The translations under genes were made by a program, and so were the position numbers. The notes under the pieces are model-generated. The model ran no database searches. It saw only the letters and a program-made list of their open reading frames with translations, and was not told the DNA's origin. A stretch of 64,000 bases of DNA from Massospora cicadina. Taxonomy: Eukaryota > Entomophthoromycota > Entomophthoromycetes > Entomophthorales > Entomophthoraceae. Below, piece by piece: positions 10,700 through 21,899 of this stretch. Numbering within the stretch: position 1 is the stretch's first letter; each line of letters starts with the position of its first letter. The stretch is from assembly GCA_022478985.1 (NCBI GenBank), contig JAKSZP010000179.1:92266-156265 (forward strand), in the 5' to 3' direction.

Positions 10700-11156
10700 A
10701 AAAAACCAATCATGCACCACCCTGATTACAGAAAGCCCTTCATGTTGTTCACAGATGCCTCTGATTACGCTATTGGAGCTTATTTGGCTCAGTTGGATGA
10801 AAATGGGGTCAATCGTCCCATGTCCTACTTCAGCAAAATTCTTTCAGAAAGCTGAGCGCAACTACAGCGTCAATAAGAAGGAGTGCCTGGCTGTCCTACT
10901 TGCTGTCAAATATAATCATCCTTTTTATATATGGGACTCCATTAAAGTGGTTACCAACCACGCCTCTCTAAACTGGTTACAAAATATGAAAGATCTTACT
11001 GGGATGTTGGATTACTGGGCTCTTAAGCTCCAGCACTATGATATGACCATTGAGCATCGAGCTGGTACATGCCATATGAACGTTGATGGGTTGATGCAGA
11101 TTCCCATCCTTCAACTTGATAATAGCGAAGAAGAGAGAGGTTGCATGCCCTCATAA
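10700..11156 (+). pseudogene. RNase H of element B, frameshifted
   Basis: FMLFTDASDYAIGAYLAQLD near 10740-10800 carries the RNase H catalytic T-D-A-S block. After a +1 shift near 10830, the frame 10755-11156 contains AERNYSVNKKECLAVLLAVK, VVTNHASLNWL and EHRAGTCHMNVDGLM. In that frame the H-x-x-x-L and N-x-D-x-L endings of gypsy RNase H are clear, but T-D-H has become T-N-H. Confidence 0.8.
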
Positions 11157-11200
11157 AGACTCCTTATGCGTGGTCAGATGAAGATGAACCAGTAAAGTAG

Positions 11201-12229
11201 ATGCTAGCAATACACTCCTGCAACACAAAGGTGGAGAGCGGGAAGTTATATACTAAAGTAGAAGTAAATTGGTTGCCCTATTTTCAGCCATCAGAGCGAG
11301 TAACAGTCATCTTAGAGTCTCTACTATCATGGGGCATAGGGGAGTATGCAAAACCTATGAGTGGTAAAAGAGCGGCACTAGTGGTAGGGCATCTTGAAAC
11401 CATAAATGAAGTCTTGGATGCATTCCTGACCTGTAAAAAACAATCCATCTTCAAGACCTGATATTAGTATCAACATACAATGTCCCAACAACCCTTTCAC
11501 ACAATAAATTTGGACGTGGTAGGTCCTCTCCCTCAGACTACAGGTGTAAATCGTTATATCTTGGTCTGGATTGATCTTTTTATTAAATGCGTTAAGGTTG
11601 TTCTCTCCCTACCTAAACTTCTAAAGCCACGGCCACCTTCTTACACCAGCACATCTTCATCCTGCATGGGTGCCCCAGAGCCCCTTGTGACAATGAAAAG
11701 TTTTACCTAGAAAGTAGTGAAGCTCCTCGCCACCTCCATGGGAGCTCAACAGCTCTTCTTGGCCTCCTATAACTATCCACAAATGGTGCTGTAGAAAGAT
11801 TTAACGGACACTGATCTTGATATTATGCTAAAGGCCACTTCATTTTCTTTCCGCTGGGATCTTTACTTACCCAGTTCCCTCCTGGCTTATCATAAGAGCT
11901 ATTATCACATCCTTAAGATGTCCCCTTTTCGTGTGTTATATGGGCGAGAATCTGGGGTGCCAGAATTATTAGTCAAGGATAATTTCTCTGACAGGACTGA
12001 CCCTGAGTAAGCCATGAAAAATTTGGCCCAAAACATCATTCAATTACAATCAGAGGCTATGACTAATTTAGCTAAGTCTGTTACCAAAGAAGGCCAAGCT
12101 GCAAATGAGCTCAGAACCCTTTTCCTTCCTTCCAAGTATCCAACTTGGTACTGTATTACCACACTGAATCACTACAAGAAGCGAGAAGCTTGGTTATATC
12201 TGGTAAGGCCCATTTGTAGTCACTTATAA
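11201..12229 (+). pseudogene. Integrase of element B, broken
   Basis: Open pieces include FHTINLDVVGPLPQTTGVNR near 11500 (the first catalytic Asp in the L-D-V-V-G-P-L context), a decayed middle part, and WDLYLPSSLLAYHKSYYHI with MSPFRVLYGRES near 11855-11950, the usual region after the third catalytic residue. The last 70 residues (12014-12229) are the integrase C-terminal extension. I see no chromodomain. Confidence 0.75.
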
Positions 12230-12329
12230 GTGAGGGGATGATTACTATATCAAATCCCTGGCTACTGGAGTTACTGTGAACCGTGTCCATGGCCAATTCT
12301 TTCACCTTTAATCTTCCCCTAACACTCTT

Positions 12330-12340
12330 GAAGGGAATAA
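12330..12340 (+). other. Polypurine tract of element B
   Basis: GAAGGGAATAA lies directly before the TGTCA start of the 3' LTR, the position where plus-strand DNA synthesis of an LTR element is primed. Confidence 0.6.
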
Positions 12341-13084
12341 TGTCAGACAATTATAAGGCAAATTATGTAGTAAGAGTGCATTGGTTCGAAATAAAGACAA
12401 AAACAAGGATAAAATCAGAAAAAAGACACTGGCAAATTCTCAGTGGAACCTTTTCAATTGGGGAAATAAACTATTAATAATACTTGGCCAAATACCACAA
12501 GTCTGGGCGGTTGTATTGCCCCAAATCATTGTCCAAATCTGGGGAGTCTATCAGAGGCTCCTCCCCAGGCCACTTCTAATTTATTACAACTTATACCGTG
12601 GAGACTGGCCCCTTTTATAGGGTCATAGGGGGTCCAGCAAGGTGAAAAAATCCCACCTACTAATTGGGTAAAATATATCAAAACCTTATTGCGCAGAACT
12701 ATCCTACCTGCCCTCCATCAGCCGTCCTGTCAAAGCAAAGTGATTCTCCAAAGCTTCAAAAGGTTTAATCCCAATATTCCCTAATTTGGATGTGCCCTGC
12801 TTATAATGAGTTTCTTATCTGGCTCACTTTGAGCCTCAAGATGATTTAAATACTAAGCATCTCAATATTGAGAGGGATCACTTTTTGTTCCCCTCACCAT
12901 CTATAATAAAAACACATAAAAACTAACTTTTCAGTTTAATAAACTTTTATTAAAAAAAGTAAGTAAAAAACCCATTGAATCAATTATTCCTGGCATTAAA
13001 GAGAACTACTTTCACCTGCGGTAATATTGTTGGAATATAGGTGAAAATGCACCAGAAAGCACTAAAATAACCTAAAATCCAATA
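12341..13084 (+). repeat. 3' LTR of element B
   Basis: This 744-bp repeat starts TGTCAGACAATTA and aligns with 4566-5200 plus 7092-7206. It is followed by the target duplication ATGCC at 13085-13089. It is the undisturbed reference for reading the split 5' LTR. Confidence 0.9.
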
Positions 13085-13089
13085 ATGCC

Positions 13090-14538
13090 CTAATTTAAAG
13101 ATCTGTGTAAGAGGTAGGGCTTTGGGTTTAAGCCTTTTTTGACCTCAAAGGGTGCATGATCCTGTCCAACTTAATAGCAGATGCCACAGACATTACAATT
13201 ACAAATAGTTTACCATAAGTTTATAAATATCTGATAGAAAGATCTTCATTTTAAGATTGATTTTGTATATATTATCAGATTTCTATATAAGCAAAAGTAT
13301 CACAGTTCAGCTTACTCATTTTTCAGGTTTTATACAACCAGATCCATAATAAAAAAATTCTATATCTTGTTATGCAACTAACAAATTAAATAAGGGTAAC
13401 TCTGCTTATGCTATAAAGAACATGCTATATACAGTTTTTCATGATGAAGGTAAGAAACTCTTAATTTTATATTAGTTGAAAATAAATTTTCTTTCATAAC
13501 TCTTTAATAGCAATACAAAATATAAATTAATTGAGACTGTAGTCAATAGATACAATATAAAGATAGATATTGGTTAAAAATTGTAATATGAGGTTTTTTG
13601 CTAAAGTAATCTAGATGGTCACTGTCATAGATTGTGTTGATAATAAGGCTGGCTAAAACTCTAGGTCAGTGAATACCCAAAGCCCCAGACATGTTACCTT
13701 TGGTACAGCCATCCATATTGCAATATGAGATGATAGAAAGGAAGCTGCAGGCACCAACCAATAACCTCTAAGTTTGGCAATCATAGTTGTAAAATGTCTT
13801 GCAGACTGCTGAAATTTGAAAAGAATTTATGAGCCTTTTTGGGAATCATTTTTTTAGAATTTTAAAAGGTTATAAAAAGGGGAAATGGAGTGACAGTGGA
13901 ACCTGTCAGGGTCCACTGCCTTATAAGCTCACAAAACAAATTGGGACCCAAATTTTGCACTCTCCATTAGGAATACTTTCATAATTTTGATAACGCCAAA
14001 TTAGCATCCAGAAATTCTATGGTCCTGGATCAATCCTATCCTGGACAGCCATCTCACTATTGAACCTTGACCCCAACTTTTTCCTCCTGACATTATTTCA
14101 CTTGGTAGATTGGCTTCACTTTGTCCAGCGGGTGACTGGGTGCTCCCATGGTGAGGCCACATATGGCTGGACCCACTAAGTCAAGAAGGTTTTTTCACCT
14201 GTATTTATCAGGGATGGGATTGCAATTACCCATAACAAAGTGCCATGGTGGGTAGGTTCCCATGCAAAAATGACCTATTTGTTTTACTTTCAGTGGAACT
14301 CATAAACTGCATTGGTGAAACTCAAACCACCAGACAACCTTTTGAAAGGAAGAATTCGCTGCCAACCACCTGCTGATGAAGGCCCATGGATGCTGCCACC
14401 TCCCCACATACACCCTAAGTTCTCTGTACCAACTCATATTAGTTAGTATAGGGGAAATTAATATGACCTTCAGGGATAAGCCATCACCCTCCTCTCATCT
14501 ACCATATGGGCTAAATTGCCCAGGGTGATGAAGGATAT
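13090..14538. other. Intervening sequence, no recognised gene
   Basis: This stretch of about 1.45 kb between elements B and D is AT-rich at first and more balanced after 13880. No open frame above 60 codons or known domain is visible. It may include the rest of the LTR of element A on the far side of the B insertion, but I could not show this. Confidence 0.5.
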
Positions 14539-14886
14539 TGAAGTTTTGATTTACACTTCTAAAATGGCAGGTATTCACTTAAAAGTAATTTGACGAAATC
14601 TCCAGAAATAAAAAAAGGTGAATAAATTAATAAAGAGTATTAGTTGAGAATAGACATAATTTTTATTTTTGGAAAGGCTTACTTATGGGCTTTGTAGAGG
14701 CTTGCCTTCAATCTTATATTACAATCTCTGAAAGATCAAATCTACTAAGATTGCATGATTGAATAATGGTGATCATTTTTAGGAGACTTGATGAAAACAA
14801 ATTCATTGAGTTCCCCCTCAGCGACTGATGGGGGAATATTCAGGGTTATAGATTTAGATACAGAAGAATCTGATGGAATCCTGACA
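14539..14886 (-). repeat. 3' LTR of element D
   Basis: This 348-bp repeat pairs with 23821-24170. Shared landmarks on the plus strand include AGGTATTC, GGCTTTGTAGAGGCTTGCC (high copy: AGTTTTGTAGAGGCTCACC) and GAAGAATCTG. On the minus strand it starts TGTCAGG, preceded by the purine tract CTTTAGGGAAA (14887-14897). Confidence 0.8.
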
Positions 14887-14887
14887 T

Positions 14888-15097
14888 TTCCCTAAAGATT
14901 TATTCGCAGAGGAGGATGAGACCTCAGAAACCTATGATGGACATGATTTACAACTATATCGGTATCAGCATGAGCAATGGCATGTTCAAGCCCTCTCCAG
15001 AAAATGACTTGATAAGGACCAGACCAATTAGATTGTAACTTCTTCGTTCACCCACCAGGACAAGAGTGGTAATACATAACATAATCTCTAATATGAT
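14888..15097 (-). pseudogene. Integrase C-terminal part of element D, beyond element C
   Basis: A minus frame reads RDYVMYYHSCPGGRTKKLQ, then SNWSGPYQVIFWRGL and HVHHRF. This is the typical end of a gypsy integrase (K-L-x-x-x-W-x-G-P-Y-x-V). It stops at 15097 exactly at the LTR of element C and continues the protein that breaks off near 18250. Confidence 0.7.
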
Positions 15098-15663
15098 TGT
15101 TGGGATTTTCCCTGGGTTAGGTGAAAGCCTTGTCCATAGGAAGGATTGATACCTCCATTTGAGGGGCATAAATCCCAAATTGCTTGATAAGTTCAAGAAT
15201 AGGGTTCAGATCTATATTTATAGCAAATATAATGAATTCAGGGCTTTATATAAATTACTCAAAATTCAGAAACGTTAGATCCCCATTCCTTGAGACATGT
15301 GACCTGGGGTATACATTAACCTGGTCACGAGGGCAGCAAGATCTGATTAAGGTTCAAGTTAATGGTCTATTCAGAAGACTTAGAGAGATCCTACATGGAT
15401 GGGGCCATGACTATCCTTGAGACATTATGTCCCCACACATCATATAAAAATCCCTGTATGTTAGCATATTAAAGTACTTTCATCAATAGGATATATTCTA
15501 TCTTATTTTTATTTAAGTTTAATTTATTCTAATGATTGAAGTCTCATCCATCGTTGCACCCAGAGCTGCCCCTGTCCTCTTGGCTGACCCTAGCCCCATG
15601 CAGTCAGCCGCCTTATTGGGTTCCCCAGTGTTAGCACCAGTGAGCGCATCTGGGGGAAACCCA
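15098..15663 (+). repeat. 5' LTR of element C
   Basis: It starts TGTTGGGATTTTCCCTGGG and pairs with 17670-18234. Shared landmarks include CTTTATATAAATTACTCAAA, CCTACATGGATGGGGCCA and CCTCATCCATCGTTGCACCC (here with T for C near its start). Ends are TG and CA. Confidence 0.88.
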
Positions 15664-15668
15664 ATAAC

Positions 15669-15688
15669 TGATGCTCACTACAGGGGGC
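15669..15688 (+). other. Primer binding site of element C
   Basis: TGATGCTCACTACAGGGGGC lies five bases inside the 5' LTR. It differs from the group consensus by TGG to TGA and one extra G. Confidence 0.65.
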
Positions 15689-15899
15689 TTCCAAGGCGCA
15701 CCCTGAGGAGTTGCCCTCAACTTTGGATGATAATTAACCCACTGTGAGCAAGCAGATGCCGATCTTCTAAACTACCTCTTTTGGAACAGCCAAGACCAAA
15801 TAACAGTTGGGACCAAATTTTAAAGAAAAATCTTTCAAGTGTGCCCCAGAAAACTTTGTACACTTTCAAGCTCCCAGTCAGCTGAAGCCCTTGCTTGAC

Positions 15900-17650
15900 T
15901 TGCTAAAGACGCCTGAAGAATTTAAAAAAAATGTACTTGAGCCAAAATGCCAGCATCATAAAGAAAAAAATTAATGAGGGCAATATTTTATTACAGGGAC
16001 CAAGCATCATGTTTCAAGAGGATGTAGGATGCTAGGAGAGAAGAATCCTTTGAAGACATCACCTAGCGGGATGACTATTGGACGCTGGGACCTGTCTACT
16101 GTGATGAGAGAAAAATGTTTAAGCTTCTCTCAGCTTTGGGCAAAATCAAAAAGAAATTGGCCAAGCTACAACACATCTTCCAGTCAAAAAAAGAAAATTA
16201 AAATAATCTGAGTGCTCTAATCTTAACAAAAATAACTAATTTTAATACTAACCCTAATATTTATTTAGATAATATAAAATAAAATCCTCCACTCAATGCC
16301 AATTCCCACTCTGCTACTACTGAGCAGAAAGTGGAAATAAAGCACATAGCCAATTTGAGCCCAAAAGTTCTAAATGACAAATCGAATGCAGCCAGCAAGC
16401 ATTGACAACACCAAAATGACAAAATTGGGATAAGTTGAGAACCAATTTCCAATCTTGATGAAGGCAGCAAGCTTCAGAAATTTTTGGAAAGCCTCAAAAA
16501 CAATTGGTGCGATGATGCAATTCAAACATCAGGCAAAATACCTGGGACTACCTTTGCATCATTTGGGATAAACTCTATGACTCCTTTCTGGAAATCCTAC
16601 CACTTTCTGAATTTGATGGCGCCCCTCCTGAGATTGGGCCACATATTAATAAAATGAAAAATCTAGATTATCCAGTTTGGCTCTCATATTGGGATAGCGC
16701 TGATCCCAACAAAAACGAGAGTCAACAAAAAGTGAAGCTCAAGGAACTGGCTGAAACTACCTTCATTACTAATGCCAAACTTTTGGCCCACTTCACATTT
16801 CCCTCTCAAACTCTGATGCACAAGTCGCTTTCAGTCATGAGTGAAATTTGCTCGCCCCAATCCTGAGATGGTGGCTTAGCATCACTTGAAGTGGCCTCCC
16901 TGTCAAAACCTTTGGGGGGCCACACCCTGCCACCGCTTGGTCCTCTTCTAAGCTCATGGGGTCATTCGCCCATGCTACTCACTGTCATCAACCTTTTCCC
17001 CAAGCCTTACCTGGATCTGCTGGCGAATAAGGTGATTGCAAGATGCCAGGTTTGGATGGCAAACAAATTGAACTGAAAGCTTGAAGATGCTGAGACCCAC
17101 TTGGCCAAGTTGGCGCAGGAGATGTGCAAACAGATAGCACAGATGGAGGCAGAGTTGAAGGCCTCCAAGTTGGAAGTTATGCAGGAACTAAGGCTGCTGG
17201 TCAGCCTGCAGTCAGAAATCTGGGACAAGACTAACTGGATCATAATTCTCACAATTGACAACTTGCAGCTTAGGCTGTAGGTAACTGACCTTAAGGAGAA
17301 TTACCTCAAAACCAGAAGGCAGCTCAAAGCCAGCCACCTCAAAATACTAGATTGCCCAGCCAACAGCAGCTTGCAGATTGAAAAAGTTAAGACCATCTTT
17401 TCCAAAGAACAATCTGAATTTACTATGAGGGCCTTAGCTGATAAATTTGTCCGTCTTTAAACCCTATTTACAAATGAGACCTCCAAGTCAACTATGAGGG
17501 CCTTAGCCAATGTAATTATCTGGCTTCAAACCCTAGCCACACCAGGCATTATCACCAACCTGGTCTTCATTATGCCTGAGGTTCTGTACGCCCCTAATCT
17601 TGAGTCCTCCGTCTACCTTAACCCTCTGGTCCCAACTTGCTCCCCTAGAC
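15900..17650 (+). pseudogene. Gag-like coding remnant of element C
   Basis: Plus-strand pieces include KMFKLLSALGKIKKKLAKLQ near 16110 and, near 17080-17230, LEDAETHLAKLAQEMCKQI and ELKASKLEVMQELRLL with regularly spaced Leu, Lys and Glu, suggesting coiled coils. The last piece (17494-17660) is proline-rich. No protease, RT or zinc knuckle motif is seen. Calling it Gag-like is inference from its position between primer site and purine tract. Confidence 0.5.
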
Positions 17651-17669
17651 CAAGACTTGAAGGGGGCTC

Positions 17670-18234
17670 TGTCAGGATTTTCCCTGGGTTAGGTGAAAGC
17701 CTTGTCCAGGGGAAGGATCAATACCTTCATTTAAGGGGCATAAATCCCAAATGGCTCTATAAGTTCAAGAATAAGGTTCAAATATATATTATTATAAAAT
17801 ATACCGAATTCAGAGCTTTATATAAATTACTCAAAATTCAGGAAAACGTTAGATCCCCATTTCTTGAGACATGTGACCTGAGGTATACATTAACCTGGTC
17901 ATGAGAGTGGCGAGATTTGAGTAAGGTTCAAGATAATGGGCAATACATAAGACTTAGAGAGTCCTACATGGATGGGGCCACAACTATCCTTGAAGCACCA
18001 TATCCCCACACATTCTATAAAAATCCCAGCATGTTAGCATAATAAAGTACTTTCATATATAGGATATATTCTATCTTATTTTTATTTAAGTTTAATTTAT
18101 TCTGATGATTAAAGCCTCATCCATCGTTGCACCCAGAGCTACCCTGTTCTCTTGGCTGACCCTAGCCCATGCAGTCAGCCGCCTTATTGGGTTCCCCAGC
18201 GTTAGCACCAGCAAATGCATCTGAGGAAAACCCA
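17670..18234 (+). repeat. 3' LTR of element C
   Basis: It starts TGTCAGGATTTTCCCTGGG directly after the purine tract GAAGGGGGCTC (17659-17669) and matches 15098-15663 over its whole length. Confidence 0.88.
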
Positions 18235-18249
18235 TTATTGATACTCAGG

Positions 18250-18968
18250 TAAAGCGGGTTTATGTTAGTTACTCCTAAAGGTCTCATTTCTGGTGTTCAT
18301 TTCAATTAACTCCATGCTTGAGCCTGAAGGTGAATGGTTTCATCAGCCAAAATTCTCATTACTAAATCGGAGATCTCTGGAACACTCTCATTAAGTATCA
18401 TCTGAAAACTCAAGTGAAATGAATGATCTTGCTCTTAAATACAAGTAAAAGGCAACATCTTAATAATTTGATGGAAATTATTTGGTAGGCAAACAAAGCA
18501 CTGGGTAAACAAAAGTTTCACTAAGTTGGGTCAGAGGCGGCCATCTTTCTCAAAATGGAGACTAAAGTTCCGTAAACTTGCTCAATAGCCACATCAGTTG
18601 ATGGATGATAGGGAAAAATGGACCGTTGGGCGGTATAAAACAATTTGACAACCCTTGTAGAAGTTGAAAAGTTAAATTAGCTTCATTGTCCAACATAAGG
18701 AACTCAAGCATCAATGGAGAGAGATGATGTGGCGGTAGAGGAACAGGGCAATTGCCTTAGCAGAGGGAGTATCAATGGATATAGCCTCAACACATTTAGC
18801 TAAATGGTCAACGGCCATAATAATGTATTTGTACCCATGCAACCCCTTTGGCAATGATCCTACAACATCGATACCTACCACTTCAAAAGCCTTAGTTGAT
18901 GGGATCACTTTTTTTATGGTACAATAAGTTAGAGGCACCATATCTTTTACAGATGAGGCATGCATCAA
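18250..18968 (-). pseudogene. Integrase of element D, N-terminal and core part
   Basis: The frame 18711-18968 contains FEVVGIDVVGSLPKGLHGY, the first catalytic Asp in its usual context, followed by AVDHLAKCVEAISI. A later frame gives DVAIEQVYGTLVSILRKMAA, which keeps the third catalytic residue (Glu). The reading ends where element C begins and its C-terminal part appears at 14888-15097. Confidence 0.75.
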
Positions 18969-19199
18969 GAGTTTCCTTAATGGAAGAAGTCATGTGGTTC
19001 TAATAGTATTTAATTTATAACCACTTCTGAGTTTTCTTCAGGTAATATGCCCTACTCAACTATGCCCTTCCATGATAGCACTAAACTACAAAGCTGGGTG
19101 AAAAAAGGGTAACCATTTGGAGTCAGCCTTCTTATATAAAAACCCCTCTTATATCATATTAAGATTAATAATAGTCTTAAGGAAGGCTCTATCCTCTTT

Positions 19200-20620
19200 A
19201 GCTTCTTTATCCCACAGCTCAGGCCGTACAATTAGATCATATAATTGTTCTTCCTTCTTGGAATTCAAAGTTAACACAGGCAACTGAGGCAGGCCATCGC
19301 ATTTTGATGTTTAGTACCTGAAAGATGAATTATTGAAAAGGCATAATTTTGCAATTGTAAGGCCCAACGAACCAACCTCCCATCTGAATCATTCATATTT
19401 TGCAACCATCATAGAGAAGAATGGTCAGTAACGATAAAAATATGATTGTCAAATATAATAAAGGGTTGCAAGTGTTTGATTTCCATAATTACAGTTAGGC
19501 GCTCCTATTTAGTCACGCTAATTTAGCTCAGCCTTAGATAGGGCTTTACTGTAGTAGGCTACACAATGATCAATTTTATCCTCATCATACTGAGATAAAA
19601 TAGCCCCAATAACTATATTAATTTCGTCATACTAAAAAATAAAAGGCTTATCAAATTAAGGATGGATTAAAACATGCGCTTTGGTTAGAACAGTTTAAGG
19701 AAGTTGAAGGACAGCACCTGAGCAGAGCTCCACTCAAAAAGTACACCTTTTTGTAACAAATGGAATAGAGGTTCATCCAAATCGGAAGATTTAGGTATAA
19801 ACTGTTGATAATATCTGGTCATACCTAAGAAACCCTAAATATCATGAAAAGAGGCTGGAGGAGACATTTGACTAATGGCCTCAATCTTTACCCAAAGAGA
19901 GAATCTTTTTAGCTAAAACCTTGTGCCCTAAGAACTCCATTTTATTCTGGAAGAAGGAACATTTGGAAGGGTTAAACTTTTACAAAAAAAATTCAACTAA
20001 AAAATTCTTGTAAGTGGTTCAAATGCTCAGTAAAAGTCTTTTCAAACATTGTAAAATCATCTAAATATACCGGGACACAAATCAGCTTTAAGTTTTAGAG
20101 CATTTCATCCATGGCCCTCTGAAAAGTGGCCAGAACATTGCTCAATTCTTGATGCATATGGGTTGTTTGTACAAGCCCTTACTAGAAATTAAAGCATATT
20201 TGTCCAGCCTTCCATGGCTAACTTGATCTTCCAATAACCACTGGCTAAATCTATCGCAAAAAAGTATTTATAGCAACCAAGCAACCAAAGGGAAACATTG
20301 AACCTGGGTAAAGGGTATCTGTCCTGACAAGTAATTACATTTTTCCTAAGCTAATCTATAGCCACCTGGTGAGAGACATCCTTCTTCCTATACCAATAAA
20401 CAATAGTGTGGCCCAAGGGCTGTTAGAAAGTTTCAATAAAACAGCTTCTAACAGTTGATTCAATTATTTAATGACCTGCGCTTCCTCAACCTTATATTTG
20501 TGATAAGGTTTAGCTTGAATTGGAGGATGCTCCCCATTCTCAAAGTATGAATCACTCCCTTCATCTCAACAAAATTGTAAGTATGCTTCACGAAAATATC
20601 ATAATATTCCTCAAGTGATT
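19200..20620 (-). pseudogene. Reverse transcriptase and RNase H of element D
   Basis: Near 20200-20400 a minus frame reads DRYPLPRFNV and FFAIDLASGYWKIKLAMEG, a standard gypsy RT block (D-L-x-S-G-Y-W-x-I). RNase H remnants follow towards 19300. Stops are frequent and no YxDD box is intact. A 14-bp unit repeated three times lies nearby, at about 21228-21268, outside this domain. Confidence 0.65.
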
Positions 20621-20819
20621 AGTGTACTAATCTATCTTGGTCCTTAGTAAGATGTTTCCCAATCGCTGGACCCATAGTAAGAATTTCTTGATTGGATTCC
20701 AATTCAAGTCTTGTAAAATCCTGAAATTTTTAACATGATAAATCCAAAAAGGGGGTAATAGTTTAACATAAGCTATCAGAGTTTTTCAATCCACAGTTTT
20801 GCTCATTAGTAAGATTTGC

Positions 20820-21080
20820 CAATAAAACAGGTTGTGCCCCAGAATATGCATAGTTTAACACCCCATGAAAAGGCTCAATATCCTTTATAGAATGATTTGA
20901 AACACCTTGGACTTGCAATAAATGGCCCAAAGGAATTATTTAATGTAAAAATGTGTCGACAATAACCTGAGATTTTTGAAGAATAACAATGGTATCGGTG
21001 AGAAAAATGGACATAACTTTTTTGATGTCAGCCATCTTGGGTGGTAGAATAACCCAAGGTCCTTCAGCATGATACTAAAT
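20820..21080 (-). pseudogene. dUTPase-like domain of element D
   Basis: One minus frame reads SQVIVDTFLH, a stop, IIPLGHLLQV and then HGVLNYAYSGAQPVLLANLTN. This resembles dUTPase motif 1 (V-D-T-G-x-x-x-x-I-P-x-G-H), motif 3 (G-V-L-D-x-x-Y-S-G) and the strand that follows. The glycine of motif 1 is Phe and the motif 3 Asp is Asn. The position between protease and RT is the same as in A, B and E. Confidence 0.6.
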
Positions 21081-21369
21081 AGAATAAGACCACTTTTTCC
21101 CTTCCAACAGACAAGCCTGACGCTGGCATGGTGAATAAGAGCATGTTCAGATAATAGCAATGGAAAAAATACCTAAAAAGAGATAGAGAGGAGTTGGGGT
21201 AAATAATGACCTCATCATATTCCTGTAAAAATTAGGTCTTCAAAATTAGGTCTTCAAAATTAGGTCATAACTAAAATTATTCAACATGATCTCAGGTACT
21301 GTAAAAGTTATTTACCCAATATTCAAGGGAAGTGACTAAAAAGCTTCAATTGACCATGTACTCTGGGGT

Positions 21370-21540
21370 CCTTCAGTTCCATACTCCTCAAAATGGAAAA
21401 TGTCAGGCGTAAGTTTGATCGCTTGGTTATCTTAAAAGAAACTAATTTAATGGGTGAGCTAGTAGTGATAATGGCCTTGGAATTGACATGATTCAGTCAA
21501 AAATCAATGCAAGTAATCAAACTTCCAAATTGAGAAGGTG
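21370..21540 (-). pseudogene. Protease remnant of element D
   Basis: The minus-strand reading AIITTSSPIKLVSFKITKRS matches the retropepsin segment of the related elements (IIDTGSPVNVISSKLIKKI). The catalytic DTG is changed to TTS. It is placed correctly between Gag and the dUTPase-like segment. It is recognisable only by comparison. Confidence 0.5.
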
Positions 21541-21899
21541 ACGCTAACAAGGAGGACAAGGAATAATAAGAAAAATGTCATCTTTATTATATTCTGCAGG
21601 GATATGATCCCCATGGTTTATACCCAAATCGCCATCAGGATGATAGATCTTATTGGACTTTTCTTCCTTTTTTTTCTCACCCGCTTTTTTCTTAAAACAG
21701 CAGTCTTCAGTATGGAATTATTGGTGACAATAGTTACATTAATCATCACAAGAGTTTTCAGATACTGCATACACTTTAGGACAGCTCAGTTTTTTAGAAT
21801 CATAAATTCAGGCTTTTTCAGTGAATTGAGGTGGCAATTCCAACAAAGCCTCCTTTATGTCCAAGATACTTTGGAAGTTCTTCTTCACACTGATAAGGT

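Larger units (their letters stand above)
4566..13084 (+). mobile_element. Full-length Ty3/gypsy retrotransposon B
   Basis: Two long direct repeats flank a plus-strand gag-pol with the order Gag, protease, dUTPase, RT, RNase H, integrase. The outer flanks carry a perfect 5-bp duplication, ATGCC, at 4561-4565 and 13085-13089, as expected for integrase-mediated insertion. The 5' LTR is split by the short LTR element at 5201-7091. Once that is removed, the two LTRs align along their whole length. All coding domains carry stops and frameshifts. The first base pair of the 5' LTR has decayed from TG to TA. Confidence 0.9.
15098..18234 (+). mobile_element. Gag-only LTR retrotransposon C inserted in integrase of D
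   Basis: Two direct repeats of about 565 bp surround only 2 kb of interior with no RT, RNase H or integrase. A primer-binding-like site (15669-15688) and a purine tract (17659-17669) are in the right places for a plus-strand element. The interior encodes decayed, coiled-coil-rich protein fragments. The element lies inside the integrase of D, so it is younger than D. It would have depended on another element's enzymes; its primer site matches the B, D and E group. A target duplication is not obvious, and the LTRs could end up to 14 bases further out. Confidence 0.82.

Noticed and set aside
15098..18247. Target duplication for element C
   Set aside because: Flanks ATGAT and TTATT (or GGTAA with longer LTR ends) do not match convincingly, so none is claimed.
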